From contig NW_025856414.1 in NCBI RefSeq assembly GCF_002878395.1, positions 22,667 through 86,666 on the forward strand: 64,000 nucleotides of DNA. The letters run 5' to 3'. This DNA comes from Capsicum annuum (lineage: Eukaryota > Streptophyta > Magnoliopsida > Solanales > Solanaceae). Below are positions 48,282 through 58,205 of this stretch, piece by piece (position 1 is the first letter of the stretch; each line of letters opens with the position of its first letter). The notes beneath the pieces are model-generated. The model made no database searches, was not told the DNA's origin, and worked only from the letters and a program-made list of their open reading frames with translations. A program made the position numbers and the translations under genes.

Positions 48282-50466
48282 TGTAAGACCTCGTAAAAGT
48301 TCTAGTTTAATTCGGTCCCATGTAGCAAGTAATAAGGGGTCCCACACTTGGGAAAAATTTAGCTAAGTGTCAAGACTTAGAATCATTTTTAGCCTTCGTA
48401 ATTGGATGATCTTATTTTTGATCCTTACGACCTTAGAATGTCGATTTTTAAGTTGATTCATGATCAGGGATGTCAATAGGTCATCTTAGGAGAGTTTCAG
48501 AATTTTTGGATGTCATTTGAGTCATGTTTGGCTGACAAAAATAGCAAGCCAATGCGATCTCAACGCGTCGCGTCAGCAATCGCAACGATAACATCGACGC
48601 GGCGCGGCGCCTGCTGCATCACTGGAAACTTTTTTCTCATTTAATTACTACTTTCCAAGGGCAATTAGGTCCTTTTTACCTCACCCAATTTAGCAAAAAC
48701 ATGAAATTAAGCTTCCAAAAGGGAAAAATACATTCACTCATTCACAAAACCCTCTCAAGAAATAAACCCTAGTTCATCAAGTTCAAGTTCAAGTTCCAAG
48801 AAATCCCCAACAATCTTCACAAATTCAACAATCAAGGTATATTAGGTTTTCATCCTTGGGTCTCCTCCCACCCTTGGAGTTCAAGAACCCTTTTCAAAAC
48901 TTAAATTATAATTCCCATGTTATGAATTGAATTATGCTCATGTTTGTGTTGTTGTATAGGTTTGAAGTTAAGATCTTTTATGAATTCCATGTAATTAAGT
49001 TTGCATGTGCATTAAATTATGGATCTCTCATGTCAAAACCCTTGAATTTGAAAGTTTCATGGTGTAGTTATGATACCTTATGTGGTTAGTTCTCATGTAT
49101 AGTAATCATGCTTCACAAGTGTTTGATAAAATGTCCATATGAGTAAATTATGCATGGTAACCTATTGTTGTGTTGGTAAAGTTTTGATATGAGTTTAGTA
49201 ATTATGCTATCCAGTCTTGGGGGTATTTATTACCCGAAATCTAGCTATTTACTTAGTTGCAGTAGTTATAGAATCTTCCCAGTAAAGGTCAAGAATAGTA
49301 GTACTAAATCAGTTAACAGAACTCAGTGAACTTAATCCAGTTCAGTTAGTTAACATGACTAGGGTTAGCTAAGTCAAGCTTAGTACAGTCTAGTGATCAG
49401 TGTCTTTCAGTTGGGAGTAGGATTCGGCACCGAGCAAACCTAGGGATGGGGGCATTTCTTCCAATTAGGGTTTGACCCTTAGTAGAAATTCCTGAGTTAC
49501 AGAACTACTTATCCAGCGTAGGGTAAGTCGTCCTCCTGCCAGACTAGGGTTGATGCAATCATATATATATTCAGGAGTCTTCCTACCAGATTAGGTTTGA
49601 CACAGCATTGTTAGTATCCTGTGGCAAGGTGCTAATACCTTTCCAACTGGGGTCATAGGTTAGACCCTAAATCAGTCTATATCGAGGTATGTCGGTTAGA
49701 TGAACACTCCCACAGTTACAGATCCAGTGTTAGTATTCAATAAAGAACCCTGTTAGTTCTATAGAGCCATGGCTATCAGTTATCAGTTACTCAGCCATAA
49801 GAATTCAGTACTCAGTTTCAGTATAATCTCAGATACATGATGCACACCTATACGCGCAGTATTGCATGTTCAGTATGTTCAGTAGTTACAGTTTTTCATG
49901 TACTCTCATCCAGTTACTTCATGATGTTCATTCATTTAGTTATCATCTCATGCATATGAACCTATGTATATCATCCTTACCTAACTTAGTATACCAGTAC
50001 ATTCCACATACTGATCACATACTTTCTTTTGAGTTATGATGTCTCATATCATAGGTTTGGATGCTCAGGTTCCTGACCATACTTAGAAACTCAGGCTATC
50101 AACAGCAGTTATAGTAGTGAGTCCTCATATTTCAAGGATAGTAGTTTATCTATTTTAGCATTTCAACAATTCAGTAGTTATTTTAGTCAGAGTTAGTTGG
50201 GGGTTTGTCCTATCAAATCCATATTTAGATAGTTGGAGGCCTCAAACTAGCATAGTCATTTATTCAATTTTCAGATGTTATTATCAGTTATACTCAGTTA
50301 TTATTTCATTATTTTGAGAACCCGATGGCATTTTTATATTTCTTCCACATATATATTCTAGTATTATATTTAGTGGTCATAGTAGGTACCAGTCATGGGT
50401 TAGCTTGTGGTCCTTAAGGGTCGTAAGAACCATGTGACACCCAAGGTGTACTCTCGGAGCATTACA
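48282..50466 (+). repeat. E3 3' LTR (2.2 kb)
   Basis: It runs from TGTAAGACCTCG to GGAGCATTACA. It is a close match to the split 5' LTR. A CG-rich block lies at 48545-48615 and a variant of the stem-loop near 50122. Confidence 0.9.
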
Positions 50467-50755
50467 CAGAAGCAGACATGCGAACCAAGTACCCTCATAT
50501 CTTCTCCATAAACTCAAATCCATCATAAGGTAATAGTCTTCCTTAACTTAGATCATTTTCCAGTCTCATTTTTAGCCATATAGTTATCTTTATGTCAATT
50601 CATGCACTCACAGATTAGTTCAGTCGCTCATTATATTTTAGATTCAGTCATGCAGTTTTTCTTTATTTGTGCATGCCAGTACATAGTCTCAGTTCCTCAG
50701 TACCCTAAGTTTAACTAGTCTCATTCGAGGATGAATGTTCTCAAGGGGAAGATAT
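50467..50755 (+). other. E2 3' untranslated region and polypurine tract
   Basis: It resumes the E2 tail after E3 with the second CAGAA. It reads on as the end of the chromodomain-like tail (GACATGCGAACCAAGTACCC), then non-coding sequence, ATTCGAGGATGAATGTTC and the polypurine tract AAGGGGAAGAT (50743-50753). Confidence 0.85.
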
Positions 50756-52990
50756 TGTAATACCCTATATTCTTTTTAGTTCAATTCAGCTCAAAAGAGG
50801 CACACCAGAGACTTAGGACCTGAAATTTTAGCTAAGTGTTTGAGACTTAGTCTCATTTTTGGCCTCTAAACTTTAAAAATTTTTATTCTCGACCTTCCAA
50901 ACCTTGGAATGTCAATTTATAAGTTGTTTTATGATCAGGGTAGTCCATAGTATCTCCAGGGTGAGTTTTGGAAATTTTAGAGAAGGTTTTGGGCACGTTT
51001 GGTGGGCCAAAATAGAACATCGATGCAATGTAGACATGCCATGTCGGTGGCCACATTGGGTAGGCAACACGATGCGTTGCTAATCGCGTTGAAGTGAGCA
51101 ACATAAAGCGTCGCTCATCACGTCGGTACCTAGTTTTTATATTGTTAAATGACGGGTTTATGGGGGCATTTAAGTCATTTACCCTCACCCAAATCTACCC
51201 AAAATACACAATTTTAGCCCCAACTAGCATAGATTCTTCATTATTCATCTTTTTCTTCTCTAAGAACAAAAACCCTAGCTCTAAGAATCTAGAACAATTC
51301 CATAACTCCTACTCTAATGTTTCAGGTTCAAGAACTTTAAGAAGAAGCTTTAAGAACACTATTAGAGATTCAAAAGTTAAAGCTCTCACATTTAATTCAT
51401 CAAGCAAGGTATGTGGGGTTATGAACAAGGATACTTCTTTCATCCTTATGCCCAAAACTAGCTTTTTAAAGTTTAATTTACATGACATTATATGATTTAC
51501 AATCTAGGGTTCATACCCAATTATCATTATATGAAGATGTTGATGTTACAAGTGATTAAATGTTGAATTGCATCTCTAGTTTTGCATGTTTATGCATGTG
51601 AAGTGATTTTATATACATTGAGAGTTGAATTTCACTATCTTAACTAGAATTATGCAAGAATTTCAAGATTTTGATTATGGAGCATGAACTTTGTAATGAT
51701 TTGATATGAGTATAAAGCATGGGTTTTAAGCCCTAAGTTATGTATTGATATTTTGAGAAGATTTTGCTCTTAGAACCCTATGACAAGCTTATTTTTTTAT
51801 TTTGTAAAAGATTTGATCATTTGACCCTCAGCTTAGATATGGAATCCACATTACAATTTTATTACAGGTTATAGAAAATAGATTAGTTTTGGTTACAGTT
51901 TAAAACAGACAGATGCATAACTTGTTTTCATTACAAACACTTATGCTAGCTTTTAAAGTGGATTTCCTATAGAATGAGCATACAGATTTAAAGGATGTAG
52001 TATTTAGCACCGAGTTGGATATAGATTATTCAAATTATTCCCATTTCTGTAGCGATAACTGTTACAGATGAGATCACTTAGATTAGGTTATACTCCTTGG
52101 AAAGAGTATGACACCTCTCTCCAATGTGAGGTTTTTCCATAAGGGAACTATACGTTGGACACTATGATAGCTCACATAGTGTATGTCGGTTAGAAGAACC
52201 TCCCTACATAAAAGAGTAACTCTAATAGAAAAGAATAACAGAAATTTTTTTTGAAACTAAGTGTAAAGGCTCACGATTTTATTCAGATATTGTTTTACAT
52301 AAGTCATTAACCATGAGATTTTAGATTTTAGTTTACAGATGAAAAGGTAAGTCCTTTTACTCTTAGTTTGCATAAATTGAAAATAGATTTAGCATGCATT
52401 ATTTTATGGGTATATGTAAATGTTGAGACACTGTTTCACTTATGCATTCCCCCCCCCCCCCCCCGCATATGCTTAGTACATTCCAAAAGTACTGATCCAC
52501 ATATATGTCTATGTGCTATATTGGCTCATAATGTAGGTTCAGGGGTCCAGTTCCAGCAGCGTGATTGACCCAGAGCATCCCTATCTATATCCCGATATTT
52601 GGTGAGTCCTCATAGTTTGGGGACCTAGTTATGCAGATTTCTCATTTTTCAACTCTTTTTATCTAGTTATGTCAGACGGTTCGAGTCAGCTGGGGGTGTG
52701 TCCCAGTGACTCTCTAGTAGTAGTAGTAGTAGAGGCTTGTCTAACTATTAGATACATTTCCATTTTTCAGTGTTGTTTGCTTTAAATTTACTAGTTAAGT
52801 ATATCCATACATTATGTTCAGTTGAACTCTGTCCAGATTAGATAGTATTTCAGTATTTTCAGTGTACCACATACTTACATTATTTTACTTGGTTCTTTAT
52901 AACGAGTAATAGGTTTTCAGGGTTAGCTCAGGACTACTTGTAGTTTAGAGCACCGTGTGAAATCTCGAGATCCATTTTTGATGCGTTACT
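50756..52990 (+). repeat. E2 3' LTR (2.2 kb)
   Basis: It starts TGTAATACCC and ends GCGTTACT, a decayed TTACA, followed by the host duplication TACTT. Compared with the 5' LTR it has a small deletion near 52018 and an unusual run of 16 C at 52449-52464 where the other copy has five C. The stem-loop is at 52606-52624. Open frames at 50883-51495 and 52368-52568 lie inside the LTR. Confidence 0.9.
52606..52624 (+). promoter_or_regulatory. Conserved LTR stem-loop, E2 3' LTR copy
   Basis: GTCCTC-ATAGTTT-GGGGAC: a 6-bp stem with one G-T pair and a 7-base loop. The 5' LTR copy at 18652-18670 is GTCCTT-GCAGTTT-AGGGAC. Confidence 0.5.
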
Positions 52991-52995
52991 TACTT

Positions 52996-53539
52996 GATCA
53001 TGAGCTTGAGAAGACATATACTATGCTCATTTGGAAATGGGCAATGTTGTCCTCAGGCAGATCAAGAAAGCATCCAAAGCAGCTCTTCTAAAAAAATTCA
53101 TCTAGTTTTTCATTCATCATAGTTTTCCTAAAGTCATCTAAAGGTTTCCCCAACTGAAATTTAAGTACCAAATCACCAGTTAGTTTTGAAGGGTCATCTA
53201 TTGGCATCGCAATTGAAACTTATCAATACTAATAGTTTTGATAGGATCATGCTGGGATTTTGATCTTAATTCACGCCTCATTAGTGATGCATTATCATCA
53301 TGTTGATCATCATCCTCTTTCTTACTTTCTACTTCTTCCTCCTCACTATTATTATCCTCACCAACCTTTAAATACCCTTCTCCACCTCTGTTAATATCAT
53401 TTTCATAACTTTCTTCTTCCTCACATTTCCCTGACCGAGATTGTTTAGGAAGTTCCTCCGAATCTATTTGTACTCTAGCCTTTTTTGTTAGGTGGTCAAA
53501 ACTTGATCCACTTTCAGTTTCTTTTCTTTTGGGAGACAT
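52996..53539 (-). pseudogene. DUF1985-type gene, 5' half of the first exon
   Basis: On the minus strand it starts MSPKRKETESGSSFDH at 53539. A basic and then acidic, low-complexity N-terminus follows (EEEESYEND, SEEEEVESKKEDDDQ, residues 35-85) and continues to ISIDKFQLRCQ with a stop at 53198-53200. In the next frame it goes on through DDPSKLTGDLVLKFQLGKP, DDFRKTMMNEKLDEFF and LPEDNIAHFQMSIVY. Shifts of one base lie near 53095-53100 and about 53020. It reaches the E2 target site, beyond which the gene resumes at 16645 as KYVSNDEDLNEG. The start Met is plausible because the sequence before it turns non-coding and AT-rich. The gene is non-functional. Confidence 0.65.
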
Positions 53540-53660
53540 CTTTTAACTACAAATAACAGAAAAACAAAAATTACGTTACATTTTATGTCTGCATAATTTA
53601 AAAAAAAAAAAAAGTTAAGACAAATTTTAATAAATTTTTATGCGCCACATTACAAAAAAA
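53540..53660 (-). other. Upstream region of the DUF1985-type gene
   Basis: AT-rich with an A run at 53600-53613. No clear TATA box could be assigned. Confidence 0.3.
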
Positions 53661-53663
53661 TAT

Positions 53664-53760
53664 TTCAATAGGTAATCCATCAGTTGGAACAGATGGGGAA
53701 TCTGTTTGAAGACCTATTTAATATCTCCCAATAGATGTTCCACCTATTGCAAAAAATGGA
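53664..53760 (+). repeat. CAACAGATG repeat tract, copy 2
   Basis: A short tract with the hairpin AACAGAT-GGGGA-ATCTGTT at 53689-53707 and further drifting units (CCAATAGATG, CACCTATTGCAA). It lies upstream of the DUF1985-type gene start. Confidence 0.65.
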
Positions 53761-53978
53761 TCACCAAGACTACCACCAATTCCACCAAGACCACTAACAC
53801 CATCACTAATGCCACCAACAACACCACCAAGACCACCAACACCACCAACACTAATGCCACCAATATCACCAGCGCTACCAAGACCACCAATGCCATCAAT
53901 ACCTACACCAAGACCATCAAGACAACTAACACCACCACCAATGCCATTAATATCAACACCAAGAACACTATACCACCA
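53718..53978 (-). repeat. Minisatellite encoding a Gly-rich open frame
   Basis: The plus strand is built from units such as ACCACCAAY. On the minus strand a frame free of stops for 86 codons is rich in GGV, GGL and GGI (for example GGLGSAGDIGGISVGGVGG), with no ATG. A related Val/Gly-rich frame runs on the plus strand at 56480-56590. It could be part of an exon or just a repeat; I cannot decide. The Thr/Asn-rich plus-strand frame here is a shadow of the same repeat. Confidence 0.5.
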
Positions 53979-54029
53979 TTAAGAACACCAATACTGACAC
54001 CACAAACAACAACACCACAAACACCATCC

Positions 54030-54585
54030 AATAAAACCACGATAGTCAACGAAATACTTAAATAAACTAGGGTTTTCTTGGATTCTTCCTATGTTTTTAG
54101 CATTAAATCTCAAAATTATTAACCCATGCTCAAAGATAATACAACTAAACGTCTTATTTTTCATTATTAACTAAAAAGTCTTAATTTTTAGAAATAAAAT
54201 AAATGAAGAACTCTTCTCAAACTTTGTTACATGCGAAGAGAGAGAAAACAATAGATACAAGCAAGAATAAAGTTGAAAATAACAACTATATGGTCGGAAA
54301 TAGGAAGAAATTGATCTGTTGTGAAGGGTTGAGCAATATGTTGAGTAGTTGTTGTCTGTATAGTTGAGAGAGAAAGAAAAGAGTGAGAAATTAAGATTTT
54401 AAATGATGAAATATTTTTCCCACAAATGGATGATTTGTATGGGTTGATTTGTATTTTGAAAAAGAATGACAAGTTTTGAAATTATTAATTTGATCCGAAT
54501 TGATCTTAATTATTTTTTTAAAAGAGATAATTTTTAATTATTTTATCATAATAAATTGTATTAATCTCAACTAGAACACTGATAA
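54030..54585. other. Non-coding stretch, no gene seen
   Basis: AT-rich sequence with short minus-strand open frames (53979-54164 and 54227-54472) that match nothing I know. A CT-rich run on the minus strand near 54360-54385 could be a 5' leader of a gene reading leftwards. Confidence 0.3.
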
Positions 54586-55578
54586 ATTTAGGTATTACCT
54601 TAATAATAAGTTAATATGAATCGTTTTAACTCAGATTGATCGATTGACGACTCAGGTCGGGAGGAACACAATACCAACATCATGTAATTGTAAAGATTCA
54701 ATTGAAATTATAGTTGAACCTATGAAATCATACCTATTTATAGCTAAATCAATTTAGGTATTAGCTCAATAATAAGTTAATATGAATCATTTCAACTCAG
54801 ATTGATCAATTGATGACTCAAGTTAGGAGGAACGCAATACAAATATTATGCAATTGCAAAGACTCAATTGAAATTATAATTGACCCTATGAACTCATTCC
54901 TAGCTATAGATAAATCAATTTAGGAATTATCTTAATAATAAGTTAATATGAATCGTTTCAACTCAGATTAATCAATTGACGACTCAAGTCAGGAGGAACG
55001 CAATACCAACATCTTGCAATTGCAAAGACTCATTAAAATTATAGTTGAACCTATGAAATCATCCCTAGATTTAGATAAATTAATTTAGTTATTATCTTAA
55101 TAATAAGTTAATATAAATCGTTTCAACTCAAATTGATCGATTGATGACTCAGGCCGGGAGGAACGCAATACCAACATCATGTAATTGTAAAGACTCAATT
55201 GAAATTGTTGTTGACCTTATGAACTCATCCCTAGTTATAGCTAAATCAATTTAGGTATTAGCTCAATAATAATTTAATATGAGTCATTTCAACTCAGATT
55301 GATCGATTGACGGCTCAGGTGGGGAGAAACGTGATACCAACATCATCTAATTGCAAAGACTCAATTGAAATTATAGTTGACCCTATGAACTCATCCCTAA
55401 TTCTAGCTAAATCAATTTAGGTATTAGCTAAACCATAGGATTAATATGGATCGTTTCAACTAAGATTGACTGATTAACAACTCAGGTCGGGAGGAACACA
55501 ATAAAAATATCATACAATTACAAAGACTCCATTAAAATTGTAGTTGACCCTATGAAATTATCCTTAGTTCTTGCTAAT
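54586..55578 (+). repeat. Satellite array, six copies of 165-166 bp
   Basis: Copies start with AATTTAG at 54586, 54751, 54917, 55082, 55248 and 55414, so the spacing is 165, 166, 165, 166 and 166. Each holds AATAATAAGTTAATATGAAT (or close), TCAACTCAGATTGATC, GACTCAGGTCGGGAGGAA and ATTGAAATTATAGTTGA. Copies differ at roughly 10-15 percent of positions by eye. No coding potential. Confidence 0.9.
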
Positions 55579-55584
55579 TCAATT

Positions 55585-55830
55585 GCAAAGAAATTTATTG
55601 CAACAGATTACTTATCTGTTATAAATTATCAAATAGAAATTTGCATCTGTTGCGACAAATGACAGAGCTGTTGGTAATTTTCAAACAGATATTGCTATAT
55701 GTTGTAACAGATTACCTATCTGTTGTAAATTATCAAATAGACATTTGCATCTGTTGTGACAGATAAACGAGTTGATGAAAATCTTCAAACAATTATTGAT
55801 ATCTATTACAATATATGATATATCTGTTTG
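55585..55830 (+). repeat. CAACAGATG repeat tract, copy 3
   Basis: Two longer units of about 117 bp (from about 55598 and 55715) share GATTACCTATCTGTT, AAATTATCAAATAGA and TTTGCATCTGTTGYGACA. It directly follows the satellite array. Confidence 0.75.
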
Positions 55831-56450
55831 AAAATATTTTTTTATTTTAAAGTAATTCTGTCCGAAATAAAAAAAAGATAAAATACTAAGGCGGTAAAAA
55901 AAATTTTAAATAACTTAAAAATTTCCTCCTTGAGTTGTCATGTCTTATTTTTTCAATGTCACTCGTCTCCTCGTGCCCCTCAAATTTATTAATGAATATT
56001 TAAACCGATCTCTAGAATTATCTTTTCTTCAGCCATAAATTATTTTATCTCTCTTCTTTTTATTTCTCTCCTCTTTATGGTTATCACAACCGTGTCCCTT
56101 TTTTCTCTCTCTTCTCTCTCCTCTTTCTCATGAGGATCATTTTAGATCTCAACCGATCTATATCTTTTCTCAACTAAAATTTCTTTTTTGATCCCCTTGC
56201 TTTTGACATTGCTAGTATGGTTCACTATTGCTCTTTTATTCTAGTCTTCTTCTTTGCAAGTTATTTAAATTAGTTATTTACATCTATTTTTTGTATTTAA
56301 TTACCCTTTACCCATATCCTATTTATTGAAAAAATTAAAGGAAAAGTGACTTTTAAGTCTTGAATGAACCAACCGTTGTTTTTATGAAAATATGCTAAAA
56401 AGTCATCTGTTGGGAGAACTTTAGAAGCGTTGTTGGCAGTATCATTTTTT
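55831..56450 (+). other. Non-coding stretch with pyrimidine-rich tract
   Basis: CT-rich at 56040-56135 (TCTCTCTTCTCTCTCC), possibly the leader of a gene reading rightwards. No convincing open frame. The order CT tract, Val/Gly-rich repeat, CAACAGATG tract mirrors the order seen leftwards from 54400. Confidence 0.35.
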
Positions 56451-56452
56451 GT

Positions 56453-56653
56453 ATGTATTTTGTTTATTTCTTTATTGTTGATGCTATTATTGATGTTGTT
56501 GGTGAGATTAGTGTTGTTGGAATGTGTGGTGTTGGTGTTGTTGATGGAGTTGGAACAAATGGTGTTGTTTCTTTGTTCTTGATGCAGTTACTGATGTTTC
56601 AACAGACAGAGCAACTGCAGGAAAAAATCAAACCACTAGCAAGGTTGGTTTGA
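56453..56653 (+). other. Short Val/Gly-rich open frame
   Basis: A 66-codon frame starts MYFVYFFIVDAIIDVVG and continues GVGVVDGVGTNGVVSL. It reads in the same phase as the Gly-rich frame at 53718-53978 on the other strand. It is not a recognised protein and may be a repeat relic or an exon piece. Confidence 0.3.
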
Positions 56654-56840
56654 TTTATTCCAATAGATGACCCATATGTTGTAACATGTCATCCATTTGT
56701 TACAATAGATACATAGCCCGTTACAAAAAAATTGCCCGAATGGAATCTATTGCAACAGATGGGTAATATATTACGAAAAATAGGCAATCAGACATGCTGC
56801 AACATATGGGTCAGTTGTTGAACAGATATTGAAATGTGTT
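56650..56840 (+). repeat. CAACAGATG repeat tract, copy 4
   Basis: Units include CCAATAGATGACCCATATG, TTGCAACAGATGGGTAAT and CTGCAACATATGGGTCAG. It borders the left arm of the large palindrome. Confidence 0.7.
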
Positions 56841-57009
56841 GTATTTATTCAATTTTGTGTTACCTTTTTAAAAAAATTATGCAGGCATTAATTGTAATGT
56901 TCTTTTTGTTCTTCTCTTATTTGAAATCAATTGTTTTTCTATTGTTTTTAGATATAAGGAAGTGAAAGTTGATCAACTTTTTCCAGACCAACAAAAAAGG
57001 CTACAATAA

Positions 57010-58188
57010 AAATGGGTTCAAAGGAATGAGCTGTTTACAGATGGACCCACTTCATCTATAGGAGGTATGTATTATTGATCATGTTATCGTGAAAACACAC
57101 ATAAAGTACACTAATTTTTTGAATGCTATTTTTTACTGATAAGGCATTGATCATTCAAATAAGATATCAATAATTTTATAGTTAAGTTTGATAGGTCCGA
57201 ACTGATAAGGCTGAGGGACCAGGAAGATGGTTTTGACACCCTATTATGATTTAACGATGATTGTTGCTCATGTTTATGTGTCAAGTTTTGTGAAGGGATC
57301 AAGTTTTGGTGGAACTGTTAAAAAGACTCAATAGTGATTGGACTGATTTTAAAGGTTCAATAGACTTTTGAAAGGCCTCCAAAGTGTCACACTGCTGCAA
57401 CCAAGAACAAAAATCAATATAGTTATTGTCCTAGCCCAAATAGATAGGTTGGGTTGCTTAGGCTGATGACTGTACACCAGAAGGTGCGGTAGGAAAATAC
57501 CTACAAGGGAAAAGAGGAGTTGATGAAGATTATATCATCTCAAACCTTATTAAATAAGAAACAAAGTGTACCAAGGAATGTGTAATGAATTTGGACGATG
57601 AAATTGACTAAAAACATGAGAAATCGGAATCAAGTGCAAATATGAAAATGTATCCAAAAATGAAAATTTGTCTATCGTCACTCTCTAAGAAAAATAGTGC
57701 AGCTGTATACTTTTCTAGAGAGATGCGACTAGTTAGCATGGTTGGGATGATCTCCTACATAGAAAACAACAGAACACTAAGAAAGCAACTTTGCGAGCAT
57801 CGAGGGTTGAAATGATGTACAGTAAATCAAGAAAACTTTCCCCAAGAACTTTTGAAGTTAAAATAAGGAATCAAGCAAAGGAGGCAATTTCTAAGTTTTA
57901 AATTGTATCCTATGCCCTCTTATTTATAGTTTCGATTAGGTCCACTGTATTGACCTAATTGGAACCATAAACATGAATGAAGGGAAGATTGAGTATAATT
58001 ACTTCTTTAGCAATATGGATGTAATTGATTATGTTTTCTTGCCTTAGCATGTTTTCAACATATCTTGGAGAAGAGAGACAACTTGCTGTAGTATGTGATT
58101 CTCGTGCAGTTGCTAGAGCTCTTGAAAATTATTAAACGGATGGAAATGTAAATTGCACCAGTACTTTTAACATATTAGCAGCTATGCA
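57010..58188 (+). repeat. Large palindrome, left arm (1.2 kb)
   Basis: The reverse complement of 58206-59390 aligns along its whole length, by eye about 75-80 percent identical. Anchor words shared by both arms: CACATAAAGTACA, ATTCAAATAAGAT, GGTTGAAATGATGTACAGTA and ACTTGCTGTAGTATGTGA. In forward reading it gives fragments such as DQEDGFDTLL, SSLSKKNSAAVYFSREM and YIENNRTLRKQL, broken by stops. These match the minus-strand fragments of the right arm. Confidence 0.85.
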
Positions 58189-58205
58189 TTGAATTTACAT
58201 TTACA

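Larger units (their letters stand above)
35635..50466 (+). mobile_element. E3: complete but nested Ty3/gypsy element (Tekay/Del-like)
   Basis: E3 starts TGTACGACC and ends GCATTACA, with host duplication CAGAA at 35630-35634 and 50467-50471. If one copy and E3 are removed, the E2 sequence reads on in step with the equivalent place in E3 (47998-48020), which confirms the boundaries. The 5' LTR is split by E4. The internal region (43241-48281) has gag, protease, RT, RNase H, integrase and chromodomain-like tail, all with stops. Confidence 0.9.
16646..52990 (+). mobile_element. E2: complete but nested Ty3/gypsy element (Tekay/Del-like)
   Basis: E2 has a 5' LTR at 16646-18745 plus 30628-30916, a primer site, gag-pol (31123-35600), a polypurine tract at 50743-50753, and a 3' LTR at 50756-52990. 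The host duplication TACTT is at 16641-16645 and 52991-52995. Both flanks belong to the same disrupted DUF1985-type gene, which supports the boundaries. E1 interrupts the 5' LTR and E3 interrupts the internal region just after pol. The domain order protease, RT, RNase H, integrase, chromodomain-like tail suggests the Tekay/Del chromovirus lineage. Confidence 0.85.

Noticed and set aside
53706..54065. Thr/Asn-rich plus-strand open frame of 119 codons
   Set aside because: It is a translation of the ACCACCAAY minisatellite in one of its frames. Its composition is just the repeat unit, and the other strand has an equally open Gly-rich frame.
54227..54472. 81-codon minus-strand frame as a gene
   Set aside because: It has no similarity that I know, is AT-driven in composition, and overlaps a CT-rich leader-like stretch. 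It is not supported.
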